DNA of 64,000 nt. Source: CAZCSK01 sp964501265 (GTDB taxonomy: Bacteria; Actinomycetota; CADDZG01; JAHWKV01). The first letter of the stretch is position 1. Each line of letters starts with the position of its first letter. The stretch is from positions 62,001 to 126,000 of the forward strand of contig CAZCSK010000001.1 in the NCBI GenBank assembly GCA_964501265.1. The letters run 5' to 3'. Of this stretch, positions 24,974-35,313 are shown piece by piece. The notes below the pieces were generated by a model, which did not search any database, was not told the DNA's origin, and saw only the letters and a list, made by a program, of their open reading frames with translations. The translations under genes were made by a program, and so were the position numbers.

Positions 24974-25467
24974 TCGAGTTTGGAGTTTTCCTTGTCTCGG
25001 TCGGAAAGAATCGGGCCGGAGATCTTCCAGGGACAGTCGAATGCGGGATCGTCCCATGCCACCCCGAACTCGTCGCTTGCGTCGTAGTAATCGGTCACCC
25101 AGTAGATGAGATCCACATCCGTAACGGCAAGGAAACCATGAGCCACGCCCGGAGGGATATACAGGACTTGCGGTTCGCCGCCGACAAGGTCGATCGATAC
25201 AACCGCTGGTTGGTCCGTGCGGGTGCGAAGGTCGGCCAGCATCGCTTGGGCGTGGCCTCCAATGACGTACCAGAGGTCGGATTGATGGCGGTGCCAGTGA
25301 AGGCCGCGCAGCACACCTGACGTGGATTTGGAATGATTGCTTTGCACGAACTTGACCCCGAGATTGCTCTCCCGCAAAATCTCCATGAAGGATCCTCGCT
25401 CGTCGGTGTGAACGTCAGGGACGCCGATCAGGGCGCCGGGAATACCCGTAACTTCTTCGAACTTCAT
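24946..25467 (-). CDS. rfbC: dTDP-4-dehydrorhamnose 3,5-epimerase
   Basis: 173 residues. The ATG at 25467 overlaps the rfbB stop (ATGA), which decides the start over a longer frame. Cupin-fold epimerase: TDERGSFMEILRES near the N-terminus, LRGLHWHRHQSDLWYV containing the catalytic His, and VAHGFLAVTDVDLIYWVTDYY. The usual Tyr/Gln after RGLH is Trp/His here, within known family variation. Converts dTDP-4-keto-6-deoxyglucose to the L-rhamno isomer for rfbD. Confidence 0.92.
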   Translation of the reverse strand: MKFEEVTGIPGALIGVPDVHTDERGSFMEILRESNLGVKFVQSNHSKSTSGVLRGLHWHRHQSDLWYVIGGHAQAMLADLRTRTDQPAVVSIDLVGGEPQVLYIPPGVAHGFLAVTDVDLIYWVTDYYDASDEFGVAWDDPAFDCPWKISGPILSDRDKENSKLEWASIPESW

Positions 25468-26480
25468 GCCGACTTCGAGTCGGTGTAAATAGACTCCGCT
25501 TCGGCTACGTGCGATGCCCACCAATCGCGATTATTGCCATACCAGTCGACGGTTTTGCCGAGCTGTTCCCAGACGTCGCCTGGGCTCCAGCCAAGGGCGG
25601 TGATCTTTGAGGAGTCGACTGCGTAACGGCGATCGTGGTCGGGCCGATCGTAGGCAGTCATGGTGATGCGGTCGTCGCCCAAGTCGAGGTAACGCAAAAG
25701 CCAGCGGACCAGTTCGATGTTGGTGATTTCCGGATCGTGCATGGGGCCAACGTTGTACGCCTCGCCCGGCGTGCCCTGCTCTGCCAGGAGTCCGATCGCC
25801 CGGGCAAAGTCCTCGGCGAAAAGCCATTGCCTTATATAGAGGCCATCACCCCAAACCAGCAACGGGTCGTCGGTGAGCGCTCGCGCGATCCATCGCGGAA
25901 ACGCCTTCTCGGGAAACTGCCAAGGGCCAAATGCGTTTGTGGGGCGGGCCACGACTACGGCCAGCCTGTCGGAGTGCGCAAGGGCAAGGTCGTCGCCCAA
26001 TGCCTTCGATTGCGCATAAGGGCTGCTCGCCGCCCCCACGCCCGGCGGCTTATCGACCTCACGGAAGGCGCCTTCAAGGAGCGAACCGTAAACCTCGTCG
26101 GTGGAGATGTGTACGAACTTCTCGACGCCGCTTGCAATGGATTCGGCGAGCATCGTGCGCGTGCCTTCAACGTTGGTGCGGTGGAATCTCTCAGGATTCG
26201 ACTCGCTACGTGTCACGTGCGTCTCTGCGCCGTAGTGCACCACAACATCTGGTTTGTATTCGCGCATGGCCGCCTCGACATCCTCGGCCGAGGCAACATC
26301 GCCGCGCACAAAAGAGTAACGAGGATCGTCTTCAAGATCAGCGAGGCGAAGCCGGTCCCCCGCGTAGGTGAGCAGGTCGAAATTGACAACAGTCTTGGCC
26401 CCCGAAGCCAAAGCATGCCGGACAAAATGGCTACCCAAGAACCCGGCGCCGCCGGTGACGAGAATTCGGCTGCCGTTCAT
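25464..26480 (-). CDS. rfbB: dTDP-glucose 4,6-dehydratase
   Basis: 338 residues from the ATG at 26480 (MNGSRILVTGGAGFLGSH). A longer frame to 26558 lacks sense upstream. NAD motif GGAGFLGSHFV, catalytic STDEVYGS (the TDE triad) and YAQSK (Tyr/Lys pair), plus GPWQFPEKAFPRWI and WLFAEDFARAI typical of RmlB. Forms dTDP-4-keto-6-deoxyglucose. First gene of the rfbBCDA operon. The ribosome site is weak and no convincing promoter was found in 26481-26629. Confidence 0.92.
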   Translation of the reverse strand: MNGSRILVTGGAGFLGSHFVRHALASGAKTVVNFDLLTYAGDRLRLADLEDDPRYSFVRGDVASAEDVEAAMREYKPDVVVHYGAETHVTRSESNPERFHRTNVEGTRTMLAESIASGVEKFVHISTDEVYGSLLEGAFREVDKPPGVGAASSPYAQSKALGDDLALAHSDRLAVVVARPTNAFGPWQFPEKAFPRWIARALTDDPLLVWGDGLYIRQWLFAEDFARAIGLLAEQGTPGEAYNVGPMHDPEITNIELVRWLLRYLDLGDDRITMTAYDRPDHDRRYAVDSSKITALGWSPGDVWEQLGKTVDWYGNNRDWWASHVAEAESIYTDSKSA

Positions 26481-26629
26481 GACGAGATCAGAGCGCGCCA
26501 GCGTGAAGGCGCCTCGCGGAAGAACGTGCGTCAATAAACATTGCAACGAGAATACCATCGCTGCTTCGAACCAAGGGTGCGCTCCCCGGTGAATGGACCA
26601 CAGCTTTCAGCCTTCTCATCAACGTTAGA

Positions 26630-29600
26630 TCACGCCCACCTTAGCGTCGCCCACGGGGCGTACCCCCGCGAACCGGAGGGTGCACTCGCAACAGATTTCG
26701 GACACTTCCTCGTCCCGTTGGATGTCGATTTAGAACGGGGACGGCATGGGGCGTCGGTGATGGTGCCAATGCCCTCGGAATCGCTGATCGAGGCGTTCAC
26801 AGCGGCGGCCAGGTGGACCTTAAAGGTCTCGTCATATTCAGAGGTCGTGTCGCTGTTGACGATCACAGTCACAGTCTGGGTCGTGGTGGTCGGCCCAAAG
26901 GTTAAGGTCCCCGACGTCGCCTGATAGTCCGATCCGGCAGCGGCTGTCACGTCTTGGGTCGCGAAGGTGACCGTTGCGGTGACTTCGGTCGCTCCGGTCT
27001 TGGTGACGGTAAAGACCGCGGTGGTGGTGCCGGAGCTACCTTCGTTCACGGTAACGTCGTTGATGGCAAATGAGGGTTGGTCGTCGTCGTTGGTGATCGT
27101 TCCAACGCCTTGAGAGTCGGAAATCGTTGCATCGGTAGCTCCACTCAGGTTGACGAAGAAAGTCTCGCTAGGCTCGAAGGTGGCATCTGCGTTGACTGGG
27201 ATGCTGACCGATTGAGTGGTTGTCCCAGGCGCGAAAGCGAGAGTGCCACTGGTGGATGCATAGTCCGCAGGCGACGTAGCGTCGGCGTCGGCCGTGGCGA
27301 AGTTCACGGTAACCATTTGTCCGCTCGCAGTCGACAGCGCGACTGTGAAGGTCGCCGCCCCGGCACCCTCCTCGACCGTCACATCGTTGATCGAGATGGT
27401 CGGGCCAGGATCGTTGTCGGTGATCGTACCCACACCCTGGCCGGGCCCGCCGGCCGAGATCGTTGCGTTAGTTGGATTGGAGAGATTGACGATAAAGGTC
27501 TCATTTTCCTCGTCAAGACTGTCCTCGAGGATCGTAACGTCCACCGTAGTCGTTGTTTGCCCAGAGGCAAAGGTCGCCGTCCCGGTTGCCGCGGTGTAAT
27601 CGAACCCTGCCGTCGCGGTCGCGTTCGCGGTGGCAAAATCCACCGTCGCCTCATCAGTCAGCGGCTGCGACAGCGAAAGGGTGAAGGTCGCCGTCCCGCT
27701 ATCCTCGCCGACAGCGACATCCGTGATCGAGATCGAGGGCGGCGGCCCGACGATCACGGTCACCGTCGCGGTGTCCGTGCGACCCTCTGGAAGCTCTGAA
27801 TCGGTGATCGTGTAGGTGAAGCTGTCGGTGCCGATGAAGTTCGAGTAGGGACTGTAAGTACAGACTCCAGCCTGGGTGCATGAGGCCGCGCCGTTGGCAG
27901 GCGGGGTAGAGGCGGTCACGGTGAAGGGATCCCCATCGGGGTCATAGTCGTTGTTCACTACGTTGATCGTGACCGGCTTGCCCTGGCGAGTGCCAGCCGA
28001 ATCGTCCACGGCGTTGGGAGACCGGTTTGGAGCGGTTCTTGCGAACGGGAGTTCGCGCTGCGATTGAACGTCGTCCAGAAAACCTTCACCCTCAACCGTC
28101 GAGGGACATAGCCGGAGGGGCTTGAACTTCCACTGCTCGTACATTTCGAGCTGGTCGATGTAGTGGGCGGGATATGCGCTGTTCGCCTTCGGGTCCGAGG
28201 TGTCCGATTCATATCTCAGCAAATCGGCCGCCGAGACGGGCGCGCCCTGGCCCGGGGGCAAGATCGAGAGGGCGTTGCAGGTTCCGATTTCAGATATGAA
28301 ATTGTAAGAGGAATGGTCGAAACCGTTCACATCCCGCACCGCGAGGGCCCCAAGAGCTCGGACCTCTATCGTGTTCACGGGTAGTTTGGGCAAGCTCGAC
28401 AGATCCCCGGTCCCGGTCGGATCGAGGACATTCAATCCCTCGTCCAGGGCAGTCACTAACAACTCGTCCCAAGTTTCGACGGTCTCGGTAGTAGAGATGT
28501 TGTCGAAGTATTTGCGCGAGGGGGTGAGACCGGTGAAGGGCTCACGCGCGCGCGCGTGACGCAACCACCGCTCCAAGGGGGCTAGTTGCTCCTGCGACGT
28601 ACCGATCGACGGCCGACCCGCCAACTCGTCGAATACGAGTGGATAGATGCGGTCCCAGACCGGTCCGGGTTTCAGCGTGCCCCCGTACACATCACTCGGC
28701 ATGTCATCGGCAGCCCAGATGGCCAGCCCGGGCGCGTCGTAGAAACCGTCCCCGTTCCCGATCCCGTCCACGTCGACGCGAGCGAACCCGGACTCCGCCC
28801 AGTCGTGGAGTAGGCCCAGTGCTTCCTCCCGACGATCCTGAGCCGGAGTGGTCGGCGTGGAGCGCATCTCAACTGCCTCACTCATTGCGTCGACTAAGAA
28901 TCCCACCAAAGGATCGGTGTCGCAGCAAGCAAGACGGTTCACTACCTTCATTTCGGCGAAGCTCACAGTATCGAGTTCGTCGGCGTCGGCGAGAGACCGG
29001 ACAATGTCTTCGGTGACGCCTCGGCGCTCCAACCGCCCAATACGCCATTCGTCTGAGGACGACCACCAACTAACCGGCTTTGAGTCCCATCCTTGATTCG
29101 CGACGAGAAACCCTTGGCTCGGGTTGCGAACGTGGGGATTGGGGATCAAACCCTCCTGCCACTCAAAATCGCTGGAGTGCCCTGGGGTGGGGAGTCGAAG
29201 GTCGAGTCCAGCGGCGTGGAGCTGATTGCGCCCCGAAAACCAGTAAGCGATGTTGCCTTCCGTGTCGGCGTACGGGATGTGAACGCTCCAGGAGGCCTCC
29301 TGGATCGCGTCGTTGGCCTCATCGATGGTTTGAGCCTCAGTTAGGTGGAAGAGACTGGCGAGGTTGTCGAGAACATGCCCTTCTTGCGCCCGCTTGCGAA
29401 CGTACGCGACGTCATTGTCTGGGTCGGTGCTGAAAACCGTTCCATGTAGTGATCGCTGGAATTCGCGCTCCTCAGTCGTGAACTCGGGCACCGTCGGACT
29501 GGTGGGATTGGTGTTGCGGACGAGGAATTGTTCCGTCCGACGCACGAAGGGCCGGGCATCATCATCGTATATGTAGAAGTTGTCAACGTCCGAGAGCTGC

Positions 29601-30706
29601 TCTATTACCACGTCGACTTGATCCCCGGCTGATCCGGCCACTATCGTCCACGCGTGGTGGCTGCACGTTCCATTTACGAGGAATGGCCCCGCCCCCGGAA
29701 CTGCCGCGCCCGCGCAATCGATGCCCGGAGCATGCATCCCAACTTCCCACACGAGCGGCGGAGCGGCGATCCCAGACTGCGGTGCGCCAAGGAGCATGGC
29801 ATTGCCGCTGGCCGATTGCGAGGGGCCTATTGCGACTCCATACGATCCAAGCTTGGGCAGCGCAGCATCGTCCATGACGCGCCCCAGCAATGCGTCCTGC
29901 GACTGGGTCATGGCCATCGGCAAGGGAAGATCCAAGAATGCGAGTTGAGAGGGGGGCGGAGTGCCGGGCGGCGACGTCAGAATGCTCGGCGCCGGCGGTG
30001 CATCGGAGTCAGGGATGACGGGCGTCGCGTCGGGGTCGTTGATCCAAAGCGTGTCGTCCCAAATACCATCGGCCTCGGCCGAAATGGCGCCGGCCTCGGC
30101 CGCGGGAAACCTGTCCTTCAGCTGGCCCAAGAACACTGCGTTCTCCAGCTCGCCGCCTCCGCCCCAGCCTCCATTATCGACACTTGTGAACAGCAGGGCG
30201 ACGGCCGCAGAGTCGATCATGGTCCAAGGCTCGGGTTCGTAGCCGAGGGCCGCAAACTCCACGGGGCTTCGAGTGGGATCGGCGATAACCGCGGCCCACC
30301 CGGCGGTGATGCCGTTGGCGTAAGCATCCCAAAGTCCCCGCAGATCGGGATCCCAGTCGTCGATCTCGGCCTGGATGCGGCTCCTCTCGAAAAACTCCTG
30401 GCGCATGAGAATGTCCTCCTGGAGGAAGTCCCCCGTACCATCGTTATCCGCATCTTCGCCGGCCCCCAGAATCTCGGTCAGCCGCCCCTGGCCCGCCCGA
30501 CGGTATACGTCTAACTGAAAGGGCCGATCCTCAGCCAGCGAAAAACCCATGGCGTAGGCCAGGGCGTTCTGGGAAGGCGCGTCGATGTGCGGAACCCCGA
30601 AGGAGTCGCGGTAAACGGTGGCGAGTTCCGCCGGGGCTGCCAAGGTTGGCGATGGAAGCACAACAGTGATGAGCGTCAGCGCACAGAGAATCGCTGCCCC
30701 TCGCAC
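26630..30706 (-). CDS. Secreted penicillin-acylase-like (S45) Ntn hydrolase fused to cadherin-like and Calx-beta domains
   Basis: 1358 residues. Signal peptide MRGAAILCALTLITVVLPSPTLA. The alpha-chain signature VYRDSFGVPHIDAPS (31-45) and YAMGFSLAEDRPFQLD are clear. The likely nucleophile is S288 in LPKLGSYGVAIGPSQSASG, the position where family members are cleaved and the beta chain begins; the usual GSNxW is GSYG here. The acylase part runs to about 900. A cadherin-like VNNDYDPDGDPF domain follows, then three Calx-beta domains. The last 35 residues (from PCRPRSKST) look unlike any domain. An acylase or lactonase on the cell surface with calcium-binding tail repeats; the substrate cannot be read from sequence. 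Confidence 0.85.
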   Translation of the reverse strand: MRGAAILCALTLITVVLPSPTLAAPAELATVYRDSFGVPHIDAPSQNALAYAMGFSLAEDRPFQLDVYRRAGQGRLTEILGAGEDADNDGTGDFLQEDILMRQEFFERSRIQAEIDDWDPDLRGLWDAYANGITAGWAAVIADPTRSPVEFAALGYEPEPWTMIDSAAVALLFTSVDNGGWGGGGELENAVFLGQLKDRFPAAEAGAISAEADGIWDDTLWINDPDATPVIPDSDAPPAPSILTSPPGTPPPSQLAFLDLPLPMAMTQSQDALLGRVMDDAALPKLGSYGVAIGPSQSASGNAMLLGAPQSGIAAPPLVWEVGMHAPGIDCAGAAVPGAGPFLVNGTCSHHAWTIVAGSAGDQVDVVIEQLSDVDNFYIYDDDARPFVRRTEQFLVRNTNPTSPTVPEFTTEEREFQRSLHGTVFSTDPDNDVAYVRKRAQEGHVLDNLASLFHLTEAQTIDEANDAIQEASWSVHIPYADTEGNIAYWFSGRNQLHAAGLDLRLPTPGHSSDFEWQEGLIPNPHVRNPSQGFLVANQGWDSKPVSWWSSSDEWRIGRLERRGVTEDIVRSLADADELDTVSFAEMKVVNRLACCDTDPLVGFLVDAMSEAVEMRSTPTTPAQDRREEALGLLHDWAESGFARVDVDGIGNGDGFYDAPGLAIWAADDMPSDVYGGTLKPGPVWDRIYPLVFDELAGRPSIGTSQEQLAPLERWLRHARAREPFTGLTPSRKYFDNISTTETVETWDELLVTALDEGLNVLDPTGTGDLSSLPKLPVNTIEVRALGALAVRDVNGFDHSSYNFISEIGTCNALSILPPGQGAPVSAADLLRYESDTSDPKANSAYPAHYIDQLEMYEQWKFKPLRLCPSTVEGEGFLDDVQSQRELPFARTAPNRSPNAVDDSAGTRQGKPVTINVVNNDYDPDGDPFTVTASTPPANGAASCTQAGVCTYSPYSNFIGTDSFTYTITDSELPEGRTDTATVTVIVGPPPSISITDVAVGEDSGTATFTLSLSQPLTDEATVDFATANATATAGFDYTAATGTATFASGQTTTTVDVTILEDSLDEENETFIVNLSNPTNATISAGGPGQGVGTITDNDPGPTISINDVTVEEGAGAATFTVALSTASGQMVTVNFATADADATSPADYASTSGTLAFAPGTTTQSVSIPVNADATFEPSETFFVNLSGATDATISDSQGVGTITNDDDQPSFAINDVTVNEGSSGTTTAVFTVTKTGATEVTATVTFATQDVTAAAGSDYQATSGTLTFGPTTTTQTVTVIVNSDTTSEYDETFKVHLAAAVNASISDSEGIGTITDAPCRPRSKSTSNGTRKCPKSVASAPSGSRGYAPWATLRWA

Positions 30707-30724
30707 GCGGTTCCACGTAATGAG

Positions 30725-30752
30725 GCAGGCCCTGCCGGTAGGCAGGGCCTGC
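30725..30752 (-). terminator. Perfect 12-bp hairpin after the EF-hand/Calx-beta gene
   Basis: GCAGGCCCTGCC (30725-30736) pairs with GGCAGGGCCTGC (30741-30752) around GGTA. It lies 35 bases after the stop at 30787 and just before the acylase start at 30706. No U-tract. Confidence 0.65.
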
Positions 30753-30786
30753 TCTCTAACTACTAGGTACGTGATTTTGGCTTAAC

Positions 30787-33700
30787 TCACAGGAGGAAGT
30801 CCCAGAGGTTACCCGTTCGGTCCAGCACCACGCCGGCGAACGAACTGGGCAGATCAAACGCTTTGTAGCTATCCACTCCCACGGTGTAAGGATGGCTGGC
30901 AGCGACAGCGGTCACGGCTCCGAACGGGTGGATGCCGCCGTAGCCGTCGAGCACGTAACCCGAGTTCGGCTCGTTCGTTAGCAGCGCATCGTTGGCGATG
31001 TCGTTGCCAGCGAAGTAAGGCAGCCCTGTCAGTGCAGCCGCGCCGTTGACCGGGTGCATGCCGCCGTAGCCGTCCAGGATGTACCCAGGTGAGTCTCCCG
31101 TCGCGGGATCCTGCAGCACCAGCTCACGTGCGATGTCGATGCTGAAGTAAGGCCCGGGCACAGCACCGTTCCCGCCGAACGGGTGGATTCCACCACGACC
31201 GTCGAGCATGTATCCGCCGTCATAGTCTTGCTCCTGGTTGTAACCGGTCAGGACCACGTCCCTTGCGATGTCGTTGCCGGGGAAGTACGGAAGTCCCTGG
31301 ATTGCGTTCGGCGTGGTTCCGCTGAGGGTGCGGAACGGGTGCATACCGCCCCAACCATCGAGGACGAATCCGCCTGACACGTCGCCATTCTGGTCTTCAA
31401 GTAGGACAACTTCGCGTGCGATGTCGAAGTTGGGGAAGTAGGGCAGTCCCGTGACCGCTTCAGCCGCACCTACGGGGTGCAGCCCTCCGTATCCATCGAG
31501 GATGTACCCGCTGCAACTGTCGAACATCTCCACGTCTCGTGCGATGTCGCCCGAGAATGTGGGCTCGTTATACGGACCACATGAAGCGTTGGTTATCGTG
31601 CCCACGCCCTGGGGGTCGGAAATCGTTGCGTTGGTTGCCCCACTTAGGTTGACGAAGAAGGTCTCGTCGGGCTCAAACGTCGTATCTGCGTTAACCGTGA
31701 TGTCGACTGTTTGGGTGGTCGTCCCAGGAGCGAAGATAAGCGTGGTCGTGACGACAGCCGTGTAGTCCAGCGGTGCTGTGGCTGTGCCGTTAGCCGTCGC
31801 ATAATCAACAGTGACGGTCTGACCACTGGGTGAGCCAAGAGTCACAGTGAAGGTGGCGGTGGTGGTACCCGCCGTGGGCTCCGCTACCGTCACGTCGTTG
31901 ATGGACAAGCCGGGGGAGGCGGGAGGGTCATTGTCATTGATCGTGCCGACTCCCTGACCATCCAGGATTGCTGCGTTCACCGCGTTGGAAAGGTTGACGA
32001 AGAAGTTCTCGCTTGGCTCGTCCAATGCGTCATCCACGACCGAGACGTTGACCGTCTGCGTGGTTGCCCCGGGCGCGAATGTGACCGTGCCGGTAGCAGA
32101 TGTGTAGTCCGCCGGTGCCGAGGCAGTGCCGTTGGCCGTCGCATAGTCGACGGTGACGGTCTGAGCGCTGGGCGCGGAAAGAGTCACCGTGAAGGTAGAT
32201 GGCCCAGCTCCCTCGGTGACCGCCGGCGCGTCATTGATAGACAGAGTGGCGGTAGCTGGGTCGTTGTCGTTGATCGTGCCCACACCCTGACCATCAAGGA
32301 TCGATGCGTTCGTCGCGTTGGAGAGGTTGACGAAGAAGTTCTCGCTGGGCTCGTCCACTGCGTCATCCACGACCGAGACGTTCACCGTCTGGGTGGTTGC
32401 CCCAGGCGCGAACGTGAGAGTGGTGGTGGCAACGGCTGTGTAGTCCGCCGGTGCGGTGGCGGTGCCGTTGGCCGTCGCATAATCGACGGTCACTGTCTGA
32501 CCGCTGGGGGCGGACAGAGTCACCGTGAAGGTAGCTGGTCCGGCTCCCTCGGTGACCGCCGGCGCGTCATCGATGGACAAAGTGGCAGTAGCTGGGTCGT
32601 TGTCAGTGATCGTACCCACGCCCTGACCATCAAGGATCGTTGCGTTCACCGCGTTGGAGAGGTTGACGAAGAAGTTCTCGGTTGGCTCATCCAATGCGTC
32701 ATCCACGACCGAAATGTTGACCGTCTGGGTGGTGGTACCGGGCGCGAATGTAGCCGTTGCAAGGGTAACGGCTGTGTAGTCCCCCGGCGCCGCGGCAGTG
32801 CCGTTGGCCGTCGAGTAGTTGACCGTTACCTCCTCGCTAATTGCTCCCGACAGCGTGATCGTGAAGGTAGCCGGGCCCCCGCTCTCGCTGACCGACGGAG
32901 CGTCGTTGATCGAGATCGTAGGCGCCATCACGTAGCCATTAAGCAGGTCGTGGCCGAGGAAGCAGCCGTTGGAGCAGGAATCCGCCGCGGTGATGTTCCC
33001 ATCGCTGTTCAGGTCCACGAGACCGTTGTTGGCGGCGGCGGGAGGGTTCGCGAATCCACAGGGATTCGTGTTTCCTGCCGTGTTACCGAGGATGTCGGCC
33101 CCATCCGTCATGTCGCCGGCCCCGGCGTCGACCGTCTCACCGATGAGCCCGAAGTGACAGTCGTTGGCGTTGATCATCTCGTTGCCGTCAGAGTCCACCC
33201 GACCGCTGATGGCGGACCAAGCGAAGTCAGAGTCGCCGACATCCGGATTATCGGGATCACCGGCGTTAAAGACGGTGGGCAGCGGTCCATCGGCCACCTG
33301 AAACTCGCCGTCTACGACATCGATCGTTACCCCATCGACGGTGCCGTCGTATCCGATGAGGGTGCAGTCGTCGCTGGCGTTGATTACGCCGTCGCCAGCG
33401 GCACCATCATTGTCAACGGTCCAGGCGTTGCAATCCAGGTATCCGTCGATGATGTGGGTGTCGCCGTAAAACGCGTTTGAGTCGTCGCGTCCAGTGACGG
33501 TGCCGCTACCGTTTAGGTCGGCCCGTCCGCCGATAATCGTCGGCGACAGCCCGCCCGTGTATACACCTGCGGGAGGCGGCGGCGGCGGCGCAGGAGCCAC
33601 TGGCCCAGGAGACTGCACGTAGCCGTTTGTAAGGTTGTGTCCGAAGAAACAGCCGTTGGTGCACGAGTCCGCGGCCGTGATGTCTCCGTCGCTGTTAAGG

Positions 33701-35052
33701 TCCACGAGCCCGTTGTTGGCTGGGTCCGGGGAGTTCGCGAACCCACATGGGTTCGTGTTCCCAGGGTCATTTCCGAGGATGTCGGCTCCGTCCGTGGCGT
33801 CTCCGAGCCCGGCGTCGACCGTCACACCGATGAGCCCGAAGTGACACTCATTGGTGATTATCTCGTCGCCATTGGAGTCCACCCGGCCGCCAATCGCGGA
33901 CCAAGCGAAGTCAGAGTCGCCGACATCGGAGCTATTCGGATCGTCAGCGTTGAAAACGAAGGGCAGCGGTCCGTCGGCCCACTGGAACTCGCCGTCTACG
34001 ACGTCGATCTCTGCCCCATCTGGGGTGCCGTCGTATGCGATGAGAGTGCAGTCGTCATTGGCGTCGATCACGCCGTTGCCGGCGTCCCCGTCGTTGTCGG
34101 ACGTCCAGGCGTTGCAGTCGAGCTTGCCGTCGATGATGTGGGTATCGCCGTAGAACGCGTTCGAGTCGTCGCGCCCAGTGACGGTGCCGTTACCGTTTAG
34201 GTCGGCCTCTCCGCTGAAGACCGTCGGGGAGAAACCTCCCGTGTAAGAACCCGCAGGAGGTACGGGGGCCGCGGGTCCAGGAGACTGCACAAAGCCGTTA
34301 GTTAGGTTGTGGCCGAAGAAGCAGCCGTTGGTGCACGAGTCGGCGGCGGTGATGTTCCCGTCGCTGTTCAGGTCGACAAGACCATTGTTGGCTTCGGCGG
34401 GAGCGTTCGCAAAACCACATGGGTTCGTATTCCCCGCGGTATTCCCGAGAATGTCGGCCCCATCGTGGGGGTCTCCCAGTCCGGCGTCGACCGTGTCGCC
34501 AATGAGCCCGAAGTGACAGTCGTTAGCATTGATCGTCTCGTTGCCATCGGAATCCACCCTGCCGCTAATCGTGGACCATGCGAACGCAGAATCGCCAACG
34601 TCAGGGTTGTTCGCGTCCCCGGCTTGGGGAAAGACGGTAGGAAGCGGGCCGGCCCATTGGAACCCACCGGCTACCACGGTAATTGTGACGCCACCTGGCG
34701 TGCCGTTGTATCCGACGAGCGTGCAGTTGTCGGCGGTTGTGATCGTTCCATCTCCGCCGCTGCCATCGTTGACAGACCCCCAATCGTCGCAGTCGAGCCC
34801 GCCGTCGATGATGTGGGTGTCGCCGTAAAACGCATTCGAGTCGTCGCGACCGTTACCCACGCCGTCACCGTTGAGGTCGGCATTTCCGTTCAGGACCGTC
34901 GGGGAGAAACCTCCCGTGAAGTCGGCTGCTGAAGCGGGGCTCGCCAGGAAGAACTGCCCTTGCAGGATCAACAGGGTGAGGACGCTGGTAAGTGCAACAG
35001 ACTTCATCCTTGGGGTGTGCGTTACTTCTGAGGAGCGGTTCCTTCTAAACAT
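30787..35052 (-). CDS. Giant surface protein: three EF-hand/dockerin-like repeats, four Calx-beta domains, C-terminal propeller-like repeats
   Basis: 1421 residues. Signal peptide after a basic start (VALTSVLTLLILQGQFFLASPASA). Three repeats of about 220 residues follow, each with EF-hand loops DLNGDGVGNGRDDSNAFYGD, VDSDGNETINANDCHFG and DLNSDGNITAADSCTNGCFF plus conserved cysteines. Then come four Calx-beta domains and a C-terminal set of about 40-residue units of type GYILDGYGGLHPVG, LPYF, DIAREVVL. That set starts with a half unit (DIARDVEM) and ends with the complementary half (VVLDRTGNLWDF), as a closed propeller would. The ATG at 35052 has GGGGA seven bases upstream. Probably a calcium-dependent envelope or matrix protein; no enzyme domain. 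Confidence 0.85.
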   Translation of the reverse strand: MFRRNRSSEVTHTPRMKSVALTSVLTLLILQGQFFLASPASAADFTGGFSPTVLNGNADLNGDGVGNGRDDSNAFYGDTHIIDGGLDCDDWGSVNDGSGGDGTITTADNCTLVGYNGTPGGVTITVVAGGFQWAGPLPTVFPQAGDANNPDVGDSAFAWSTISGRVDSDGNETINANDCHFGLIGDTVDAGLGDPHDGADILGNTAGNTNPCGFANAPAEANNGLVDLNSDGNITAADSCTNGCFFGHNLTNGFVQSPGPAAPVPPAGSYTGGFSPTVFSGEADLNGNGTVTGRDDSNAFYGDTHIIDGKLDCNAWTSDNDGDAGNGVIDANDDCTLIAYDGTPDGAEIDVVDGEFQWADGPLPFVFNADDPNSSDVGDSDFAWSAIGGRVDSNGDEIITNECHFGLIGVTVDAGLGDATDGADILGNDPGNTNPCGFANSPDPANNGLVDLNSDGDITAADSCTNGCFFGHNLTNGYVQSPGPVAPAPPPPPPAGVYTGGLSPTIIGGRADLNGSGTVTGRDDSNAFYGDTHIIDGYLDCNAWTVDNDGAAGDGVINASDDCTLIGYDGTVDGVTIDVVDGEFQVADGPLPTVFNAGDPDNPDVGDSDFAWSAISGRVDSDGNEMINANDCHFGLIGETVDAGAGDMTDGADILGNTAGNTNPCGFANPPAAANNGLVDLNSDGNITAADSCSNGCFLGHDLLNGYVMAPTISINDAPSVSESGGPATFTITLSGAISEEVTVNYSTANGTAAAPGDYTAVTLATATFAPGTTTQTVNISVVDDALDEPTENFFVNLSNAVNATILDGQGVGTITDNDPATATLSIDDAPAVTEGAGPATFTVTLSAPSGQTVTVDYATANGTATAPADYTAVATTTLTFAPGATTQTVNVSVVDDAVDEPSENFFVNLSNATNASILDGQGVGTINDNDPATATLSINDAPAVTEGAGPSTFTVTLSAPSAQTVTVDYATANGTASAPADYTSATGTVTFAPGATTQTVNVSVVDDALDEPSENFFVNLSNAVNAAILDGQGVGTINDNDPPASPGLSINDVTVAEPTAGTTTATFTVTLGSPSGQTVTVDYATANGTATAPLDYTAVVTTTLIFAPGTTTQTVDITVNADTTFEPDETFFVNLSGATNATISDPQGVGTITNASCGPYNEPTFSGDIARDVEMFDSCSGYILDGYGGLHPVGAAEAVTGLPYFPNFDIAREVVLLEDQNGDVSGGFVLDGWGGMHPFRTLSGTTPNAIQGLPYFPGNDIARDVVLTGYNQEQDYDGGYMLDGRGGIHPFGGNGAVPGPYFSIDIARELVLQDPATGDSPGYILDGYGGMHPVNGAAALTGLPYFAGNDIANDALLTNEPNSGYVLDGYGGIHPFGAVTAVAASHPYTVGVDSYKAFDLPSSFAGVVLDRTGNLWDFLL
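32940..34920 (-). repeat. Three tandem coding repeats of about 670-690 bases (EF-hand units)
   Basis: The same sequence (around 32960, 33646 and 34318) recurs with long near-identical DNA stretches coding CTNGCFFGHNLTNG and the flanking EF-hand loops. The copies are more alike in the calcium loops than in the linkers. Confidence 0.85.
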
Positions 35053-35313
35053 CTAGTGTTCCCCTTTCGTAGGAGACCAAAGTTATTGGACAAACGGTTT
35101 CTGCCCAGACATTACCGAGCTCAAACAATTTTCCTTTGTGATTTGTCTTCGTGATTGCCTGACCCTAGTGGAAATTGTCGCTTTTTGTCAAGTTTGAGAA
35201 GTGCCCCCCGGCCAGCCTCGCTGCCTGCCCTATCCTCCCGAGGAAGTCCTCCGGCTGGTAGCCTCTTGATTTCCTCCCAATTTAGGCCAAATCGTAGGAG
35301 TAAGGGCAAGAAA

